Part shown: positions 35,357 to 44,105 of the stretch, piece after piece | Layout: each line of letters begins with the position of its first letter | Numbering within the stretch: position 1 is the stretch's first letter | Assembly: GCF_002197845.1 (NCBI RefSeq) | Contig: NZ_NIDE01000001.1 | Span: 1,116,001 to 1,180,000, forward strand | From: Fimbriiglobus ruber | Lineage (GTDB): Bacteria; Planctomycetota; Planctomycetia; Gemmatales; Gemmataceae | Reading direction: 5' to 3' | DNA: 64,000 nt | Notes under the pieces: model-generated | Database searches by the model: none | Seen by the model: only the letters and a program-made list of their open reading frames with translations | What the model was told of the DNA's origin: nothing | Made by a program: the position numbers and the translations under genes

Positions 35357-36805
35357 ATGGGTACTTTGACTTTTCTGATCCCCGATAGTATCACCCCGAC
35401 GGCCCGGCGGTGCCTGGAACAGGCCAACCTGGCCGGTCGCTACGACGTCGCCCCCGTGCCGACCCGCCGGTGGGTTGACCCGGTCAAGCTGATCCTGGCG
35501 AAGGAAGCGTCCGAAAGCGGGTGCCTGGTCGTCCCCTGGCCGCTCGTCAGCCAGGGGTGTCCGGTCATCACCTCATCGACGTTGCGCGAGTCCACCGCCC
35601 CGTACTATCTGGCCACCGAACTCGCCCGGGGCAAACTCAATCAGGTTCGCAATCAAATCACGGAATGGGAGTCGATCGGACTCGAACTCGCCGCCGACGA
35701 CCGTAAGGCGCTGGCGGACGCGGTGCGGAACTTCGGGCGCTCGGTCGTCGATCCGGCCGGCGCCGAGTCGGCCGTTTTGGCCGAGGGCGTACTCGGAACC
35801 GCGGCCGACCTGGGGGAGAAAGTCACGCGCCAGTTCGCCGAGCAACTTTTGAGTACCCGGTTCGCGGAAGAAGGCCGGTTGCGGACGGAACTCGGTTGCC
35901 GGATCGCGTCCGTGCCCCCGCCGACCAGCCAGGCGGCTTTTTTTGAAGCGTTCAAAACCGTCCGCCTGGTTCCGAACTGGTGCGAGATCGAGCCGTCCGA
36001 AGCGCATTATAACTGGACCGCGTTCGACGGACTCGTGGCGTGGGCGATCGACGCCGGGCTGACTGTTTCGGTCGGTCCGCTCATGGACTTCGCCCACGGC
36101 CCGTTCCCGAAATGGCTCCGCCGGTGGGAGGGCGACCTCCCGAGCCTGGCCGCCTTCGCCTGCGATTTCATCGAGACCGTGATCAACCGGTATCGCGGCC
36201 GCGTCCGCAGCTGGCAGGTGTTCAGCGGCTTCAACCACGTCGACGCGCACGGGTTGAACGAGGACGACCGACTCCGCCTGGCCGCCCGGTTGCTCGACGC
36301 GGCCCGCCAGGCCGACCCGAACGGGTTGTGGACCGTCGGTCTCGCCCAACCCTGGGGCGATTACCTCGTCTCCGAAGACCACACGTATTCGCCGATCGTG
36401 TTTGCCGACACGTTGTTGCGCGCCGGTTATTCACTCGCCGCGCTGGAACTCGAGCTGCTATGCGGTACGAGTCCGCGGGCCAGTTGGCCGCGGGATTCAC
36501 TCGACACGTTTCACCTCCTCGATTTGTTCTGTTCGTTGAACGTCCCCTTGGAGGTGACGGTCGGCGCGGACATGCAATACGGCCAATCGTCCGCCCACAA
36601 TGGTACGCACGCTTGCCCGCCGGAGTGGGCCGGAACCGCGGCCGTCCTCGCGGCATCGCTGCCGAACGTCGGTCGCGTTTTTTGGGAAGGCTGGTCCGAC
36701 GCCGATGGTCCCCGGTTGCCGGGCGTGTCACTTTCCGGCGAAACCGATCCCCGAAATGGAATGACTCGCCTCTTCCACGAGATGCGACGGTTGTTTCTCG
36801 CGTAG
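35357..36805 (+). CDS. GH10-like TIM-barrel protein lacking recognisable catalytic glutamates
   Basis: A 482-aa protein. I prefer the ATG at 35357 (MGTLTFLIPDSITP); a GTG 12 nt upstream is also in frame. Residues about 1-180 are a planctomycete-specific N-terminal region. From about 195 the GH10 barrel is recognisable (FFEAFKTVRLVPNWCEIEPS, EAHYNWTAFDGLVAWAIDAG, HGPFPKWLRRW). The GH10 acid/base motif (usually WDVVNE) reads SWQVFSGFN here, and the nucleophile motif (ITELD) reads LEVTVGADM. Both glutamates seem absent. It may bind rather than cleave glycans, or use other residues. No signal peptide, so possibly cytoplasmic. Confidence 0.75.
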   Translation: MGTLTFLIPDSITPTARRCLEQANLAGRYDVAPVPTRRWVDPVKLILAKEASESGCLVVPWPLVSQGCPVITSSTLRESTAPYYLATELARGKLNQVRNQITEWESIGLELAADDRKALADAVRNFGRSVVDPAGAESAVLAEGVLGTAADLGEKVTRQFAEQLLSTRFAEEGRLRTELGCRIASVPPPTSQAAFFEAFKTVRLVPNWCEIEPSEAHYNWTAFDGLVAWAIDAGLTVSVGPLMDFAHGPFPKWLRRWEGDLPSLAAFACDFIETVINRYRGRVRSWQVFSGFNHVDAHGLNEDDRLRLAARLLDAARQADPNGLWTVGLAQPWGDYLVSEDHTYSPIVFADTLLRAGYSLAALELELLCGTSPRASWPRDSLDTFHLLDLFCSLNVPLEVTVGADMQYGQSSAHNGTHACPPEWAGTAAVLAASLPNVGRVFWEGWSDADGPRLPGVSLSGETDPRNGMTRLFHEMRRLFLA

Positions 36806-37409
36806 CCGACCGCAAGTTTGCCTCAAGCCGTCGCGGCCCGCGACGAAAAAAATAGCCCCGTGCGTAAACTATTTCCCCGCGCCGCGCGTTAATAATATGA
36901 ACGGCGGTCGTCTTTGTTGCGCATGATCCCTCTCCGAAGTGAATCGCGGCGCTTGCATTCTGACTCGGCGAATCGTAATCTGACACGGACTGGCGGCAGC
37001 AGGTGACGTGATCGTTCAGACTCGCGGTTGTTTTAAATCATTTGATTGAAAGTCCTTGCGGTTACCGAAAACAACGGCGAGGACTGATTCGGCGGGTGAG
37101 ATCGCGAGACTCGCGAGTGTTGCGCGGAGTGGTGTCGATTACGGTCTCCCAATAACGCGATTGCTCCCAAAAGACTTGCTTTTTGTTGGCATACGAACCT
37201 GTTTCGATTTTTGAATCGACTGGTACGTCACAGCTGAACTACGAAAGAAACGATTCAGGGGATAAACGACGCGGTTGTTACACCCCGCGCGAAGAATTTC
37301 CGCGGTTTTCAGTCGTGAGACGGGTCGCGGTTCGTTAGTCTCTAAGAAATTTCGGTCTGGTACGGGGATCGATGTCGGTGATATTCGGGCGGCCCGCAGA
37401 GGGATCGCG
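36806..37409. other. Intergenic region, no gene seen
   Basis: About 600 bp upstream of the Ser/Thr kinase, less GC-rich than the flanking genes. An open frame extends upstream of the kinase start to 37275 but has no good ribosome site. No repeat or RNA recognised; it probably contains the kinase promoter. Confidence 0.5.
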
Positions 37410-38672
37410 ATGCCGGAGTTTTCTCCAGGATACGACCTTACGACGCGCGACGGCGGACCAAACGGTTCGAACGTCGACGAGGTTCCCCGCACGATTGGTG
37501 GGTATTGTCTCCTTCGCCAGATCGGGGAAGGGGCGATGAGCGAAGTGTTCTTCGGGTACGACCCCGAAGGATTTCGTGGCGTAGCCGTCAAACTCTTGGC
37601 CGATCACCTCGCGTCCCAGAAACTCTTCGTTAACCGCTTCTATCGCGAAGCCAAGATGAGCCGGTTGCTCGTACACCCCAACATCGTTCGGGGTGAGAGC
37701 CACGGACACGACGGCGCTTCGGGCAAGCACTTCCTGATCCTCGAATACATCGACGGCCCCAACGCTCTGGCCCTGGTGGATCGCTGTGGCCCGCTTCCCG
37801 TGGGTTCAGCCGTTCGGATCGGGATTGAAGTGGCCAGGGCTCTGCAATACCTGCACGACCTGAAATTCGTCCACCGCGACGTCAAACCCGAGAACATTCT
37901 CGTCGGGCCCGACGGGTCGGCCAAGCTCGCGGATTTCGGGCTGGCGAAACTCATCGAAGACGACGCCAATTTGACGTCCGTCAATACCGGCGTCGGGACG
38001 CCGCACTACATGCCGTACGAGCAGGCGGTAAACGGGGAACTGGTCGACGGGCGGAGCGATCTCTTCGCCCTCGGTGCGACCCTTTATCACTTGCTGACGG
38101 GCGTGGTGCCGTTCCGCGGCCAAACGCACGAGGAAATCGTGCGCGAGAAGGCCCACGACGTTTATTCACCCTCGCGCGATTTCCGCCCGGAAATTCCGCC
38201 GGTTCTGGACCAGATTCTCGCCCGGACGTTGGCCCTCGATCCCCGCGCGCGGTACCAAACCGCGGCTCAATTCGTCGAGGCGCTGGAAGCCACCGACCTC
38301 GCGACGGACGGACCGATCAACGCGGCCCAAAATTCTTCCGCAACAACGACCCCGACGGACCCGCAATCCGTCGCGAGAACACGTGCGGACCTCGGCGTCG
38401 TGCCCCCGGATTCGGCCGCCGATCCGGTTCACGAGTCCTCGGCCGCTCCCGAACCAATCGTACCGCCACTTTCGCTCACCGTGCGGGCTCGTTCCCTGCT
38501 GCTCGTGGGTCTTCTCGTCGGCTGTCTGGTCGGCCTCGCGATCCCCGGATTCCGCATGGCCACGCGGTCGATCATCCCGGACTCGGTTCCCGTGCCGGCC
38601 CTGGTCCCCGCCCGGGTGTTTCCCGACAGCGCGAACGTACCGGGACTTCCCGCCGCCCGCACGTCGCAATAA
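37410..38672 (+). CDS. Membrane-anchored Ser/Thr protein kinase (PknB type)
   Basis: A 420-aa Hanks-type kinase. The ATG at 37410 has GAGGG upstream. The kinase domain spans about 30-290: glycine loop IGEGAMSEVFFG, the VAIK-equivalent Lys in VAVKLLA, HRDVKPENIL catalytic loop, ADFGLAK (DFG), GTPHYMPYEQ activation end and DGRSDLFALG. After a Ser/Thr/Pro linker, one transmembrane segment (LLLVGLLVGCLVGLAI) lies near residues 372-388, leaving a short Pro-rich tail outside. This is the usual planctomycete layout. Substrates are unknown. The EamA gene follows after 59 bp. Confidence 0.92.
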   Translation: MPEFSPGYDLTTRDGGPNGSNVDEVPRTIGGYCLLRQIGEGAMSEVFFGYDPEGFRGVAVKLLADHLASQKLFVNRFYREAKMSRLLVHPNIVRGESHGHDGASGKHFLILEYIDGPNALALVDRCGPLPVGSAVRIGIEVARALQYLHDLKFVHRDVKPENILVGPDGSAKLADFGLAKLIEDDANLTSVNTGVGTPHYMPYEQAVNGELVDGRSDLFALGATLYHLLTGVVPFRGQTHEEIVREKAHDVYSPSRDFRPEIPPVLDQILARTLALDPRARYQTAAQFVEALEATDLATDGPINAAQNSSATTTPTDPQSVARTRADLGVVPPDSAADPVHESSAAPEPIVPPLSLTVRARSLLLVGLLVGCLVGLAIPGFRMATRSIIPDSVPVPALVPARVFPDSANVPGLPAARTSQ

Positions 38673-38731
38673 GTCATTTCTACGCGCCGTGCCAGCCGGT
38701 CGATTCGATCCTTTGATTATGGACATCCGTC

Positions 38732-39712
38732 ATGGGCTTTGCCCCGCCTTCCCCGGCCCAGGCGCGGGTGTTGTTGGTCGTTGCCGCGGTGCTGTGGAGT
38801 TTGGGCAGTTTCTTCACCAGAGTCCTGCGCGAGCCGACGGGACTCGGGCTCGACGACCCCCAACTGACGCCGCTCCAGATCGCGTTTTTCCGTAATTGCT
38901 TCGCCGGCCTCGTCCTCGTACCCGCCCTCCGGTTGCGCCACCTGCGGGTGCGGCCGACGATGCTCGCGATGGTACTCTGCTTCGGCGTGATGAGCGGCCT
39001 GTACCTGTCCGCTCTGGGGCTCGGTCAGGCCGCCAACGCGATCCTCCTGCAGAACTCCGCCCCCTTCTGGGTGTATCTGTTGGGCGTCTATCTGTTGGGC
39101 GAAGCCGCCGACCGGCGAAACCTCAGCGCCATCCTACTGGGCCTTTGTGGAACGATTGTGATCGTGTGCGGGAACTGGCCGCGCGGGGCAGGGGAGGGGA
39201 CCGACGCTTTGGTTCTGATGATGGGCGTCGGCAGCGGCGCGACTTACGCGGGCGTGGTCCTTTTCCTGAGGCACCTCCGGGCCGAATCGAGCGTTTGGCT
39301 GAGCGTCATGAACCTCGTGGGCAGCGCGGGGATTATCGGGATCTTCGTCTTGCTGAGGTACGGTCCTTCCGAGACTTGGGCGTGGGTCGCGGCTCCGTCG
39401 CCCGCTCAGATCGCATGTCTGGTCGTATTCGGTGCGGTTCAGATGGCGATTCCGTACTGGCTCTTTACCAGCGGCTTGCGCTCCGTCAGTCCGCAAGAGG
39501 CGGGGATCATCACCCTACTGGAACCGATCCTGAATCCCGTCTGGGCTTACCTGATCGCGCCGGATAAAGAAGTGCCGACGGTTTGGACGTGGGTGGGCGG
39601 GTTGTTGCTGCTCGGAGCCCTCGGGTGGCGGTATGTGCCCAGGAAAACGCGAGTGGCCGGCGTACTAGACCAACCACCCGCGGATGATTCAAGTCCGAGA
39701 ATCATGGCGTGA
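38732..39712 (+). CDS. EamA-family (drug/metabolite superfamily) transporter
   Basis: A 326-aa inner-membrane protein with about ten hydrophobic segments in two halves, each an EamA repeat. The first half has VAAVLWSLGSFFTR and LGLGQAANAILLQNSAPFWV; the second has GVGSGATYAGVVLFL and TLLEPILNPVWAYLIA. PxWxYL-type ends of both repeats are conserved. It exports or imports an unidentified small metabolite. No strong Shine-Dalgarno is visible. It may be read with the upstream kinase gene. Confidence 0.88.
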   Translation: MGFAPPSPAQARVLLVVAAVLWSLGSFFTRVLREPTGLGLDDPQLTPLQIAFFRNCFAGLVLVPALRLRHLRVRPTMLAMVLCFGVMSGLYLSALGLGQAANAILLQNSAPFWVYLLGVYLLGEAADRRNLSAILLGLCGTIVIVCGNWPRGAGEGTDALVLMMGVGSGATYAGVVLFLRHLRAESSVWLSVMNLVGSAGIIGIFVLLRYGPSETWAWVAAPSPAQIACLVVFGAVQMAIPYWLFTSGLRSVSPQEAGIITLLEPILNPVWAYLIAPDKEVPTVWTWVGGLLLLGALGWRYVPRKTRVAGVLDQPPADDSSPRIMA

Positions 39713-39824
39713 CGGTGACGAGTTCGGTAGTATTCATGGCGAAGAATGACTGGAATCAGAAAGGCGATTTGACTACGGAGGGTAAGCTGACACCGACGGC
39801 GCACCAATTAAACAGAGGAGTCAT

Positions 39825-40715
39825 ATGCTCACCGACAATCGGACAATTTTTAGCGTCGTTTTGCTTTGCACTTTTTGCTTCACGTTACAGTTGTCCGGCC
39901 AAACTGGTAGTCAATCCGACCTCTGCGAAAAGCGTAAACGATTGGCTGAACTGCAAGCAGGTATGAGTGCCGAGCAAGTGCTCAAAAAACTTGGGAAACC
40001 CGATGAAGTACGACCTGTGCCAAACAACTGTTTGCTTGACGGTACAAAAGATGTATGGTCAGACGAACGATGGGGATATGGCACTATGGGGAAAGGGTTA
40101 TTCACGCGGGTCGGGTTCGTGCTTTTAAAGTACGGAAAGGTAGTGGAGGCTAAATCCCCTGATGTATTCTTGTGCCCCGGAGAAAAAATGCCGGAGCGGG
40201 TTCTGACGAAAACCGACCAGGCAGTCGCCACTACGTCGAAGATGACCTGTCAAATCGGACCGGTGCGGTACATCTCCTCAGAAAAAATCGATATGGGAGG
40301 ATTAAAGCCCTTTATAGCGCCAGAAGGGTTGAAAATGACCGTCTCACTGGAGAACGCCGGCCCTAAGGTGTTTGACTTCAAGGACGATGCTGCCGATGGG
40401 ATAGTAGGGCTGCTGCTCATCGAACTTTACGATACTGACGGGGTGCTATTGTTCCGCGAGAATTACGTGCGGTATCACTCGAGATTCTCCTTTGATCCGG
40501 CCAAATGGCCGGTGCTCTCGGTCCCGTCTGGCCGAAGAAAGTCGGAAGAATTTGTCTTTCGGCCAGACGAGGAGTTCGGTCCCTTGCCGTCGGGCAGGTA
40601 TTCGGTTCGGGTTTATTTCCCGTTTGAGAATGAGAGAAATTACAAGTATTACCCCTCGAATCTATTAAGTTTTGATTGGAGAGAGGGTGACCGTGTGAAG
40701 AAGAAGTCGAAATAA
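39825..40715 (+). CDS. Exported hypothetical protein with BamE/SmpA-like N-terminal motif, low GC
   Basis: A 296-aa protein with GAGGAG before the ATG. Residues 1-25 form a signal peptide (IFSVVLLCTFCFTLQLSGQ); a Cys in the core makes a lipoprotein possible, but no perfect lipobox is seen. Residues 44-60 (LQAGMSAEQVLKKLGKPDEV) resemble the start of SmpA/BamE-type domains. The second half is beta-rich. Its base composition, near 50% GC, and its codon choice are clearly unlike its neighbours, which suggests recent acquisition. Function unknown. Confidence 0.72.
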   Translation: MLTDNRTIFSVVLLCTFCFTLQLSGQTGSQSDLCEKRKRLAELQAGMSAEQVLKKLGKPDEVRPVPNNCLLDGTKDVWSDERWGYGTMGKGLFTRVGFVLLKYGKVVEAKSPDVFLCPGEKMPERVLTKTDQAVATTSKMTCQIGPVRYISSEKIDMGGLKPFIAPEGLKMTVSLENAGPKVFDFKDDAADGIVGLLLIELYDTDGVLLFRENYVRYHSRFSFDPAKWPVLSVPSGRRKSEEFVFRPDEEFGPLPSGRYSVRVYFPFENERNYKYYPSNLLSFDWREGDRVKKKSK

Positions 40716-40779
40716 TTAAAACTACCATAACAATAGATGAATCGATAACGTTTAGCACGAAGACTTAGGACGAAAAGGG

Positions 40780-40849
40780 ATCCGCCGAAAAGTGGTTGTG
40801 TTTTCAATCGACCCAAGGCATCGTCTTGAAACACAATCTTCGGCGGATT
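40780..40849. terminator. Imperfect hairpin between convergent genes
   Basis: ATCCGCCGAAAA...TTGTGTTTTCAA (40780-40806) pairs with TTGAAACACAATCTTCGGCG and the next four bases (40826-40849), with two small bulges. It sits between the low-GC gene and the minus-strand TIGR03943 gene and could terminate both. Confidence 0.6.
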
Positions 40850-40952
40850 GTGCAGCTTTAGCTTTCCACAGTCACCTGGAGCTTTCGGATTGAAGACTCG
40901 GCTCTTAAAGCACCCTTAACTCATCGTCAGATGCTTGTTCTTTACCAGCTTG

Positions 40953-41891
40953 TTATTCCGGCTGAGCTTTTTGCATCCCTCTATCGTCCTTCACGCGGAT
41001 GACCGGCATGTACTGGTTTTTGCCCGGCACTTCCACGAATTGAAGAACGCCCTCGGCCGTGACCCAGTCGTAGTCCTTGAGGGCAGTCACCGAATTCGTT
41101 TTGATCCGGGCCTTTAGCGGGATCATGTCGGCCGCACAGCAGTTCATTTTCATCTTGAACAGGGTGAACTCGCGGTCGGAGATCTTCTTCAACTGCCCCT
41201 TCACCCGCACGGTCCGCCCTTCGTACTCGGCGCGCTTTCCCGAATCGTTGGTGGAGTTGTTCAGTTCGTCGAACGAGAAGGTCAACACGTTCCCGGCTTT
41301 CTCGCTCCCGGCCGTGATCTCGCCGAGTTCGACATCTTTCCCCAACCGCCGTTCCTTCCACTCGGTACTGAAGCCCGAATTCGGAAGACCCATGATGAAC
41401 AACAGGATCGGGAAGGCCAGGACGACGATCCGCCAGAAGATCCCGCCGTGTTCGTGGTCATCGTGCGAGTGGTCGCCGTGACCGTGGCCGCAATCTGCCC
41501 CGGGGGCGTGCCCGCAATCGGGACCGTGATCGTGGTGGGCGTGACTGGCTGAGCCAGCAGCAACCCACAACGAGATGGCGCGGATCGTCGTGAAAACGAG
41601 CAGCGTGACACCACCGGCCAGTACCCAGGCGTGGAACTCGTTGGCGAGGATGTGATCGAGTCGGTTGTCGTACCACATTAAAATGGCCACGACGCCGAAC
41701 GCCCCGCAAATCAGAATCGTGAGCAACTGCTCCAGGAAATACTCCCCGGCGCCGTGAGAATGACCGTGGCCGTGGTCATGATTATGATCGTGGCCGTGGT
41801 CATGATCGTGGTGCTGGTGATCATGGGAGGCGTGGTCGTGCGCGTGACCGCCGGCCGCCCCGGGCGTGTGCGATTCGTGTACGTGATCCAT
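40953..41891 (-). CDS. TIGR03943/DUF1980 family membrane protein with His-rich metal-binding regions
   Basis: A 312-aa protein; the ATG at 41891 has GAGGG upstream. Residues 1-50 are extremely rich in His and Asp (DHDHGHDHNHDHGHGHSHG), and a second His-rich loop lies near 115-150 (GPDCGHAPGADCGHGHGDHS). Both are likely divalent-metal buffers. Transmembrane segments lie at about 55-75, 88-108 and 155-170. The soluble C-terminal domain (NNSTNDSGKRAEYEGRTVRV, MKMNCCAADMIPLKARI) defines the family, whose members (YcgQ) pair with DUF318 permeases (YcgR). The permease is the next gene upstream, 45 bp away. Confidence 0.88.
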   Translation of the reverse strand: MDHVHESHTPGAAGGHAHDHASHDHQHHDHDHGHDHNHDHGHGHSHGAGEYFLEQLLTILICGAFGVVAILMWYDNRLDHILANEFHAWVLAGGVTLLVFTTIRAISLWVAAGSASHAHHDHGPDCGHAPGADCGHGHGDHSHDDHEHGGIFWRIVVLAFPILLFIMGLPNSGFSTEWKERRLGKDVELGEITAGSEKAGNVLTFSFDELNNSTNDSGKRAEYEGRTVRVKGQLKKISDREFTLFKMKMNCCAADMIPLKARIKTNSVTALKDYDWVTAEGVLQFVEVPGKNQYMPVIRVKDDRGMQKAQPE

Positions 41892-41936
41892 CGGCGGAGC
41901 CCTCGAGGTTTACGAGTATGGAATCGGGCCGTGGTC

Positions 41937-42977
41937 TCACGGGGCAGGGGAGGGGGACTCGACAGGGGCTTTGTCGGACGACCCGGTGGCCCCCGGCGCG
42001 GGATTGTAAAACCTGTGGACGATCACTGAGTACACACCGGACTGAATGATCGTGCAGGTCACGATCACCGCGATCAACCGGGCCCGGAAGACCCGGGTGT
42101 ACATCAACAACAGTTTCAAATCGAGCATCGGCCCGAGGACCAGGAACGCGAGTTTGGACGACACGCTCATTTCGGTAAAACTCGCGGCCACGAACGCATC
42201 GGCCTCGGAACAGAGGCAGAGAATGACGGCCAGGAACATCATCGCCGGGATCGCGAGGAGCGGGTAGTTGCGTGTGAGCGATTGGATGTCTTCGGTGCTG
42301 ATGGCCGATTTCGCCACCGCCGCCAGCGCAGCTCCCAGTGTGAGAAACACGGTGATGTCGAGGAAGTCGTGTAGCGCGGTCTCGGAGATGTTTCCGATCC
42401 GCTTGAGCCACGGCTGCCTCTTCTGGGGGGCCTCTTCGGCGTCACCGCCGGCCATTTGCAGCGACAACGACGAGGCCTTGGGCGGCAGCGCGAGTGGGGT
42501 GAGCAACGCGGCGTTCCCGTACTTCTTCTGGACCAGATGAACGACGCACCCGGTCACGACGGCGACAAAGAACCCCAGGCCGGCGCGGAGGGCGACCATC
42601 TGCCAGCCCAACCCGCCACCCTTGTTCAACCCGCCGAACGCGACGTAAGTACTCAACAGCACGATCACGTTCACGATCGGCCCGGCCAGCATGTACGAGA
42701 TGCAACTCGCGAGCGGCAGGCCTTTTCGCAGAAGCCGGCGCATGACGACCACGATGCCGCACTCGCACATCGGGAAGATGAGCCCGAGCAACCCGCCGAT
42801 GATCGCCGCCGGGAGGGCGCTGCGCGGGATGATGCGGCCGATGAGTTGCTGCGGCAGGAGTTCTTCGAGGATGCCCGCGATCACGGCCCCGAGAACGATG
42901 AACGGCATCGCTTCCCACAAAATCGAACTGAACGTGACGACGAAATCCGAAACCTGAGTCTTAATCTGTGTATCCAC
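41937..42977 (-). CDS. DUF318/UPF0718 permease (YcgR/ArsP-like)
   Basis: A 346-aa membrane protein with about eight transmembrane segments and a GTG start at 42977. The hallmark PMCECGIVVVMRRLL sits after the second segment, and LAGPIVNVIVLLST and LCLCSEADAFVAASF are the other conserved transport blocks. The paired cysteines resemble metal or metalloid-binding sites of ArsP-type permeases. With the His-rich TIGR03943 partner it forms a two-component transporter. I infer a divalent-metal or organo-metalloid substrate. Confidence 0.9.
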   Translation of the reverse strand: MDTQIKTQVSDFVVTFSSILWEAMPFIVLGAVIAGILEELLPQQLIGRIIPRSALPAAIIGGLLGLIFPMCECGIVVVMRRLLRKGLPLASCISYMLAGPIVNVIVLLSTYVAFGGLNKGGGLGWQMVALRAGLGFFVAVVTGCVVHLVQKKYGNAALLTPLALPPKASSLSLQMAGGDAEEAPQKRQPWLKRIGNISETALHDFLDITVFLTLGAALAAVAKSAISTEDIQSLTRNYPLLAIPAMMFLAVILCLCSEADAFVAASFTEMSVSSKLAFLVLGPMLDLKLLLMYTRVFRARLIAVIVTCTIIQSGVYSVIVHRFYNPAPGATGSSDKAPVESPSPAP

Positions 42978-43121
42978 GGTTCAGTCCGTCTGTGGCACGA
43001 AGAAAAGATGCCGCGGCCTACCCGGTGTACGCCTGGCGTGGGGCGGAGGTTCAAATCCCGGCGCAGGCCATTGTCGGAGTGGCGCCCGCGCCGAGCAAGG
43101 GGGGAACGGGGCAGGGGGGTA

Positions 43122-44078
43122 TTATCCGGCACGATCTCCGGACGACGCGACCCGCCGGCCGCGGAGCGACGCGATCGCCATCGTGAGAAAAAACCACGAC
43201 ACCGCGACCACGACGATCGTTCCACCCGGGGCGAATTCCAGCGGCCGGCTGGCCCCGATCGGCACCCGAATATGGTGGCTGATCTGTTGGCCGAGGACGC
43301 CGGCTCCGATACTTCCGACCAGCGTCAACCAGAACACCTGTCGGAGGTTGCGGCCGAGGTTCGCGGCCGCGGCCGCCGGCACCACCAGGAGGGCGTTAAT
43401 CAGCAGGACGCCCACCGCTTTGATGGAAAGATTCACCACCAGAGCCAGCAACACGATGAACAGATAGCTATTCCCCCGGAGGTTCACCCCGCGGGAGCGG
43501 GCGAGACTCGGGTTGAAGCTGGCGAACGTCAACGCATTATACCGCCACACGACAACCGCAATTGTGACCGCGGCCAGTGCGAAAAGTATGAAAAGGTCCG
43601 CGCCGGTTGCCAGCGTGACGGCTCCGAACAGGAATTGATCGGGGTCGATCCGGATCTGGGTTCGGATCTCGGGGAGCAGCATCGCGCCGACGCCCATCGA
43701 CAGCGCAAAGAAGACGCCGATCACCGTGTCGTTCGTCAGCCCGGTTCGCTCGCGGACGAACGCGATCGACACGCCGACGAGCATGCCGATCGACGCCGTG
43801 GCCAGCGGAACGGTCCACATGTACCGGTCGGCTTCCAGCGTGGTCCGCACGCCGGTCAGCAGCACTACCGAGAGCAGAGCCAGGGCAACACCCGCGAACG
43901 CCGTGTGTGCCATGGCGTCGCTAAAAAACGCCATGCGGTTGCCGACGACGAGCGACCCGACCATCCCGCACGTCAGCCCGACCAGAACGACGGCGATCAG
44001 CGGGTTGAGTTCAAACGTGGAAAGTCCCAGCGCGCTGGCCGCATCGAACAATAGCGAATCGAGCCACTCGAACGACAT
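43122..44078 (-). CDS. ABC-3 family metal transporter permease (ZnuB/MntB-like)
   Basis: A 318-aa inner-membrane permease with eight or nine hydrophobic segments. Conserved blocks are GLTCGMVGSLVVGNRMAFFS, DAMAHTAFAGVALALL, NDTVIGVFFALSMGVG and KAVGVLLINALLVVPAAAA, all typical of Zn/Mn ABC-3 permeases. The expected ATPase and solute-binding genes are not adjacent. It lies 27 bp after the aminotransferase on the same strand, which may be chance or read-through. Together with the next two genes it makes a metal-transport cluster. Confidence 0.9.
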   Translation of the reverse strand: MSFEWLDSLLFDAASALGLSTFELNPLIAVVLVGLTCGMVGSLVVGNRMAFFSDAMAHTAFAGVALALLSVVLLTGVRTTLEADRYMWTVPLATASIGMLVGVSIAFVRERTGLTNDTVIGVFFALSMGVGAMLLPEIRTQIRIDPDQFLFGAVTLATGADLFILFALAAVTIAVVVWRYNALTFASFNPSLARSRGVNLRGNSYLFIVLLALVVNLSIKAVGVLLINALLVVPAAAAANLGRNLRQVFWLTLVGSIGAGVLGQQISHHIRVPIGASRPLEFAPGGTIVVVAVSWFFLTMAIASLRGRRVASSGDRAG

Positions 44079-44105
44079 CGGGGCACCGGCTGGGGTGTCG
44101 TGGAC

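Noticed and set aside
43040-43080. A GGTTCAAATCC stretch that looks like a tRNA T-loop
   Set aside because: The flanking bases do not form a 5-bp T-stem, and no acceptor, D- or anticodon stem can be drawn upstream.
42456-44054. A 532-codon plus-strand frame across the two permease genes
   Set aside because: Antisense to two well-supported membrane proteins. The product is a His/Arg/Asp-rich string typical of reversed transmembrane codons.
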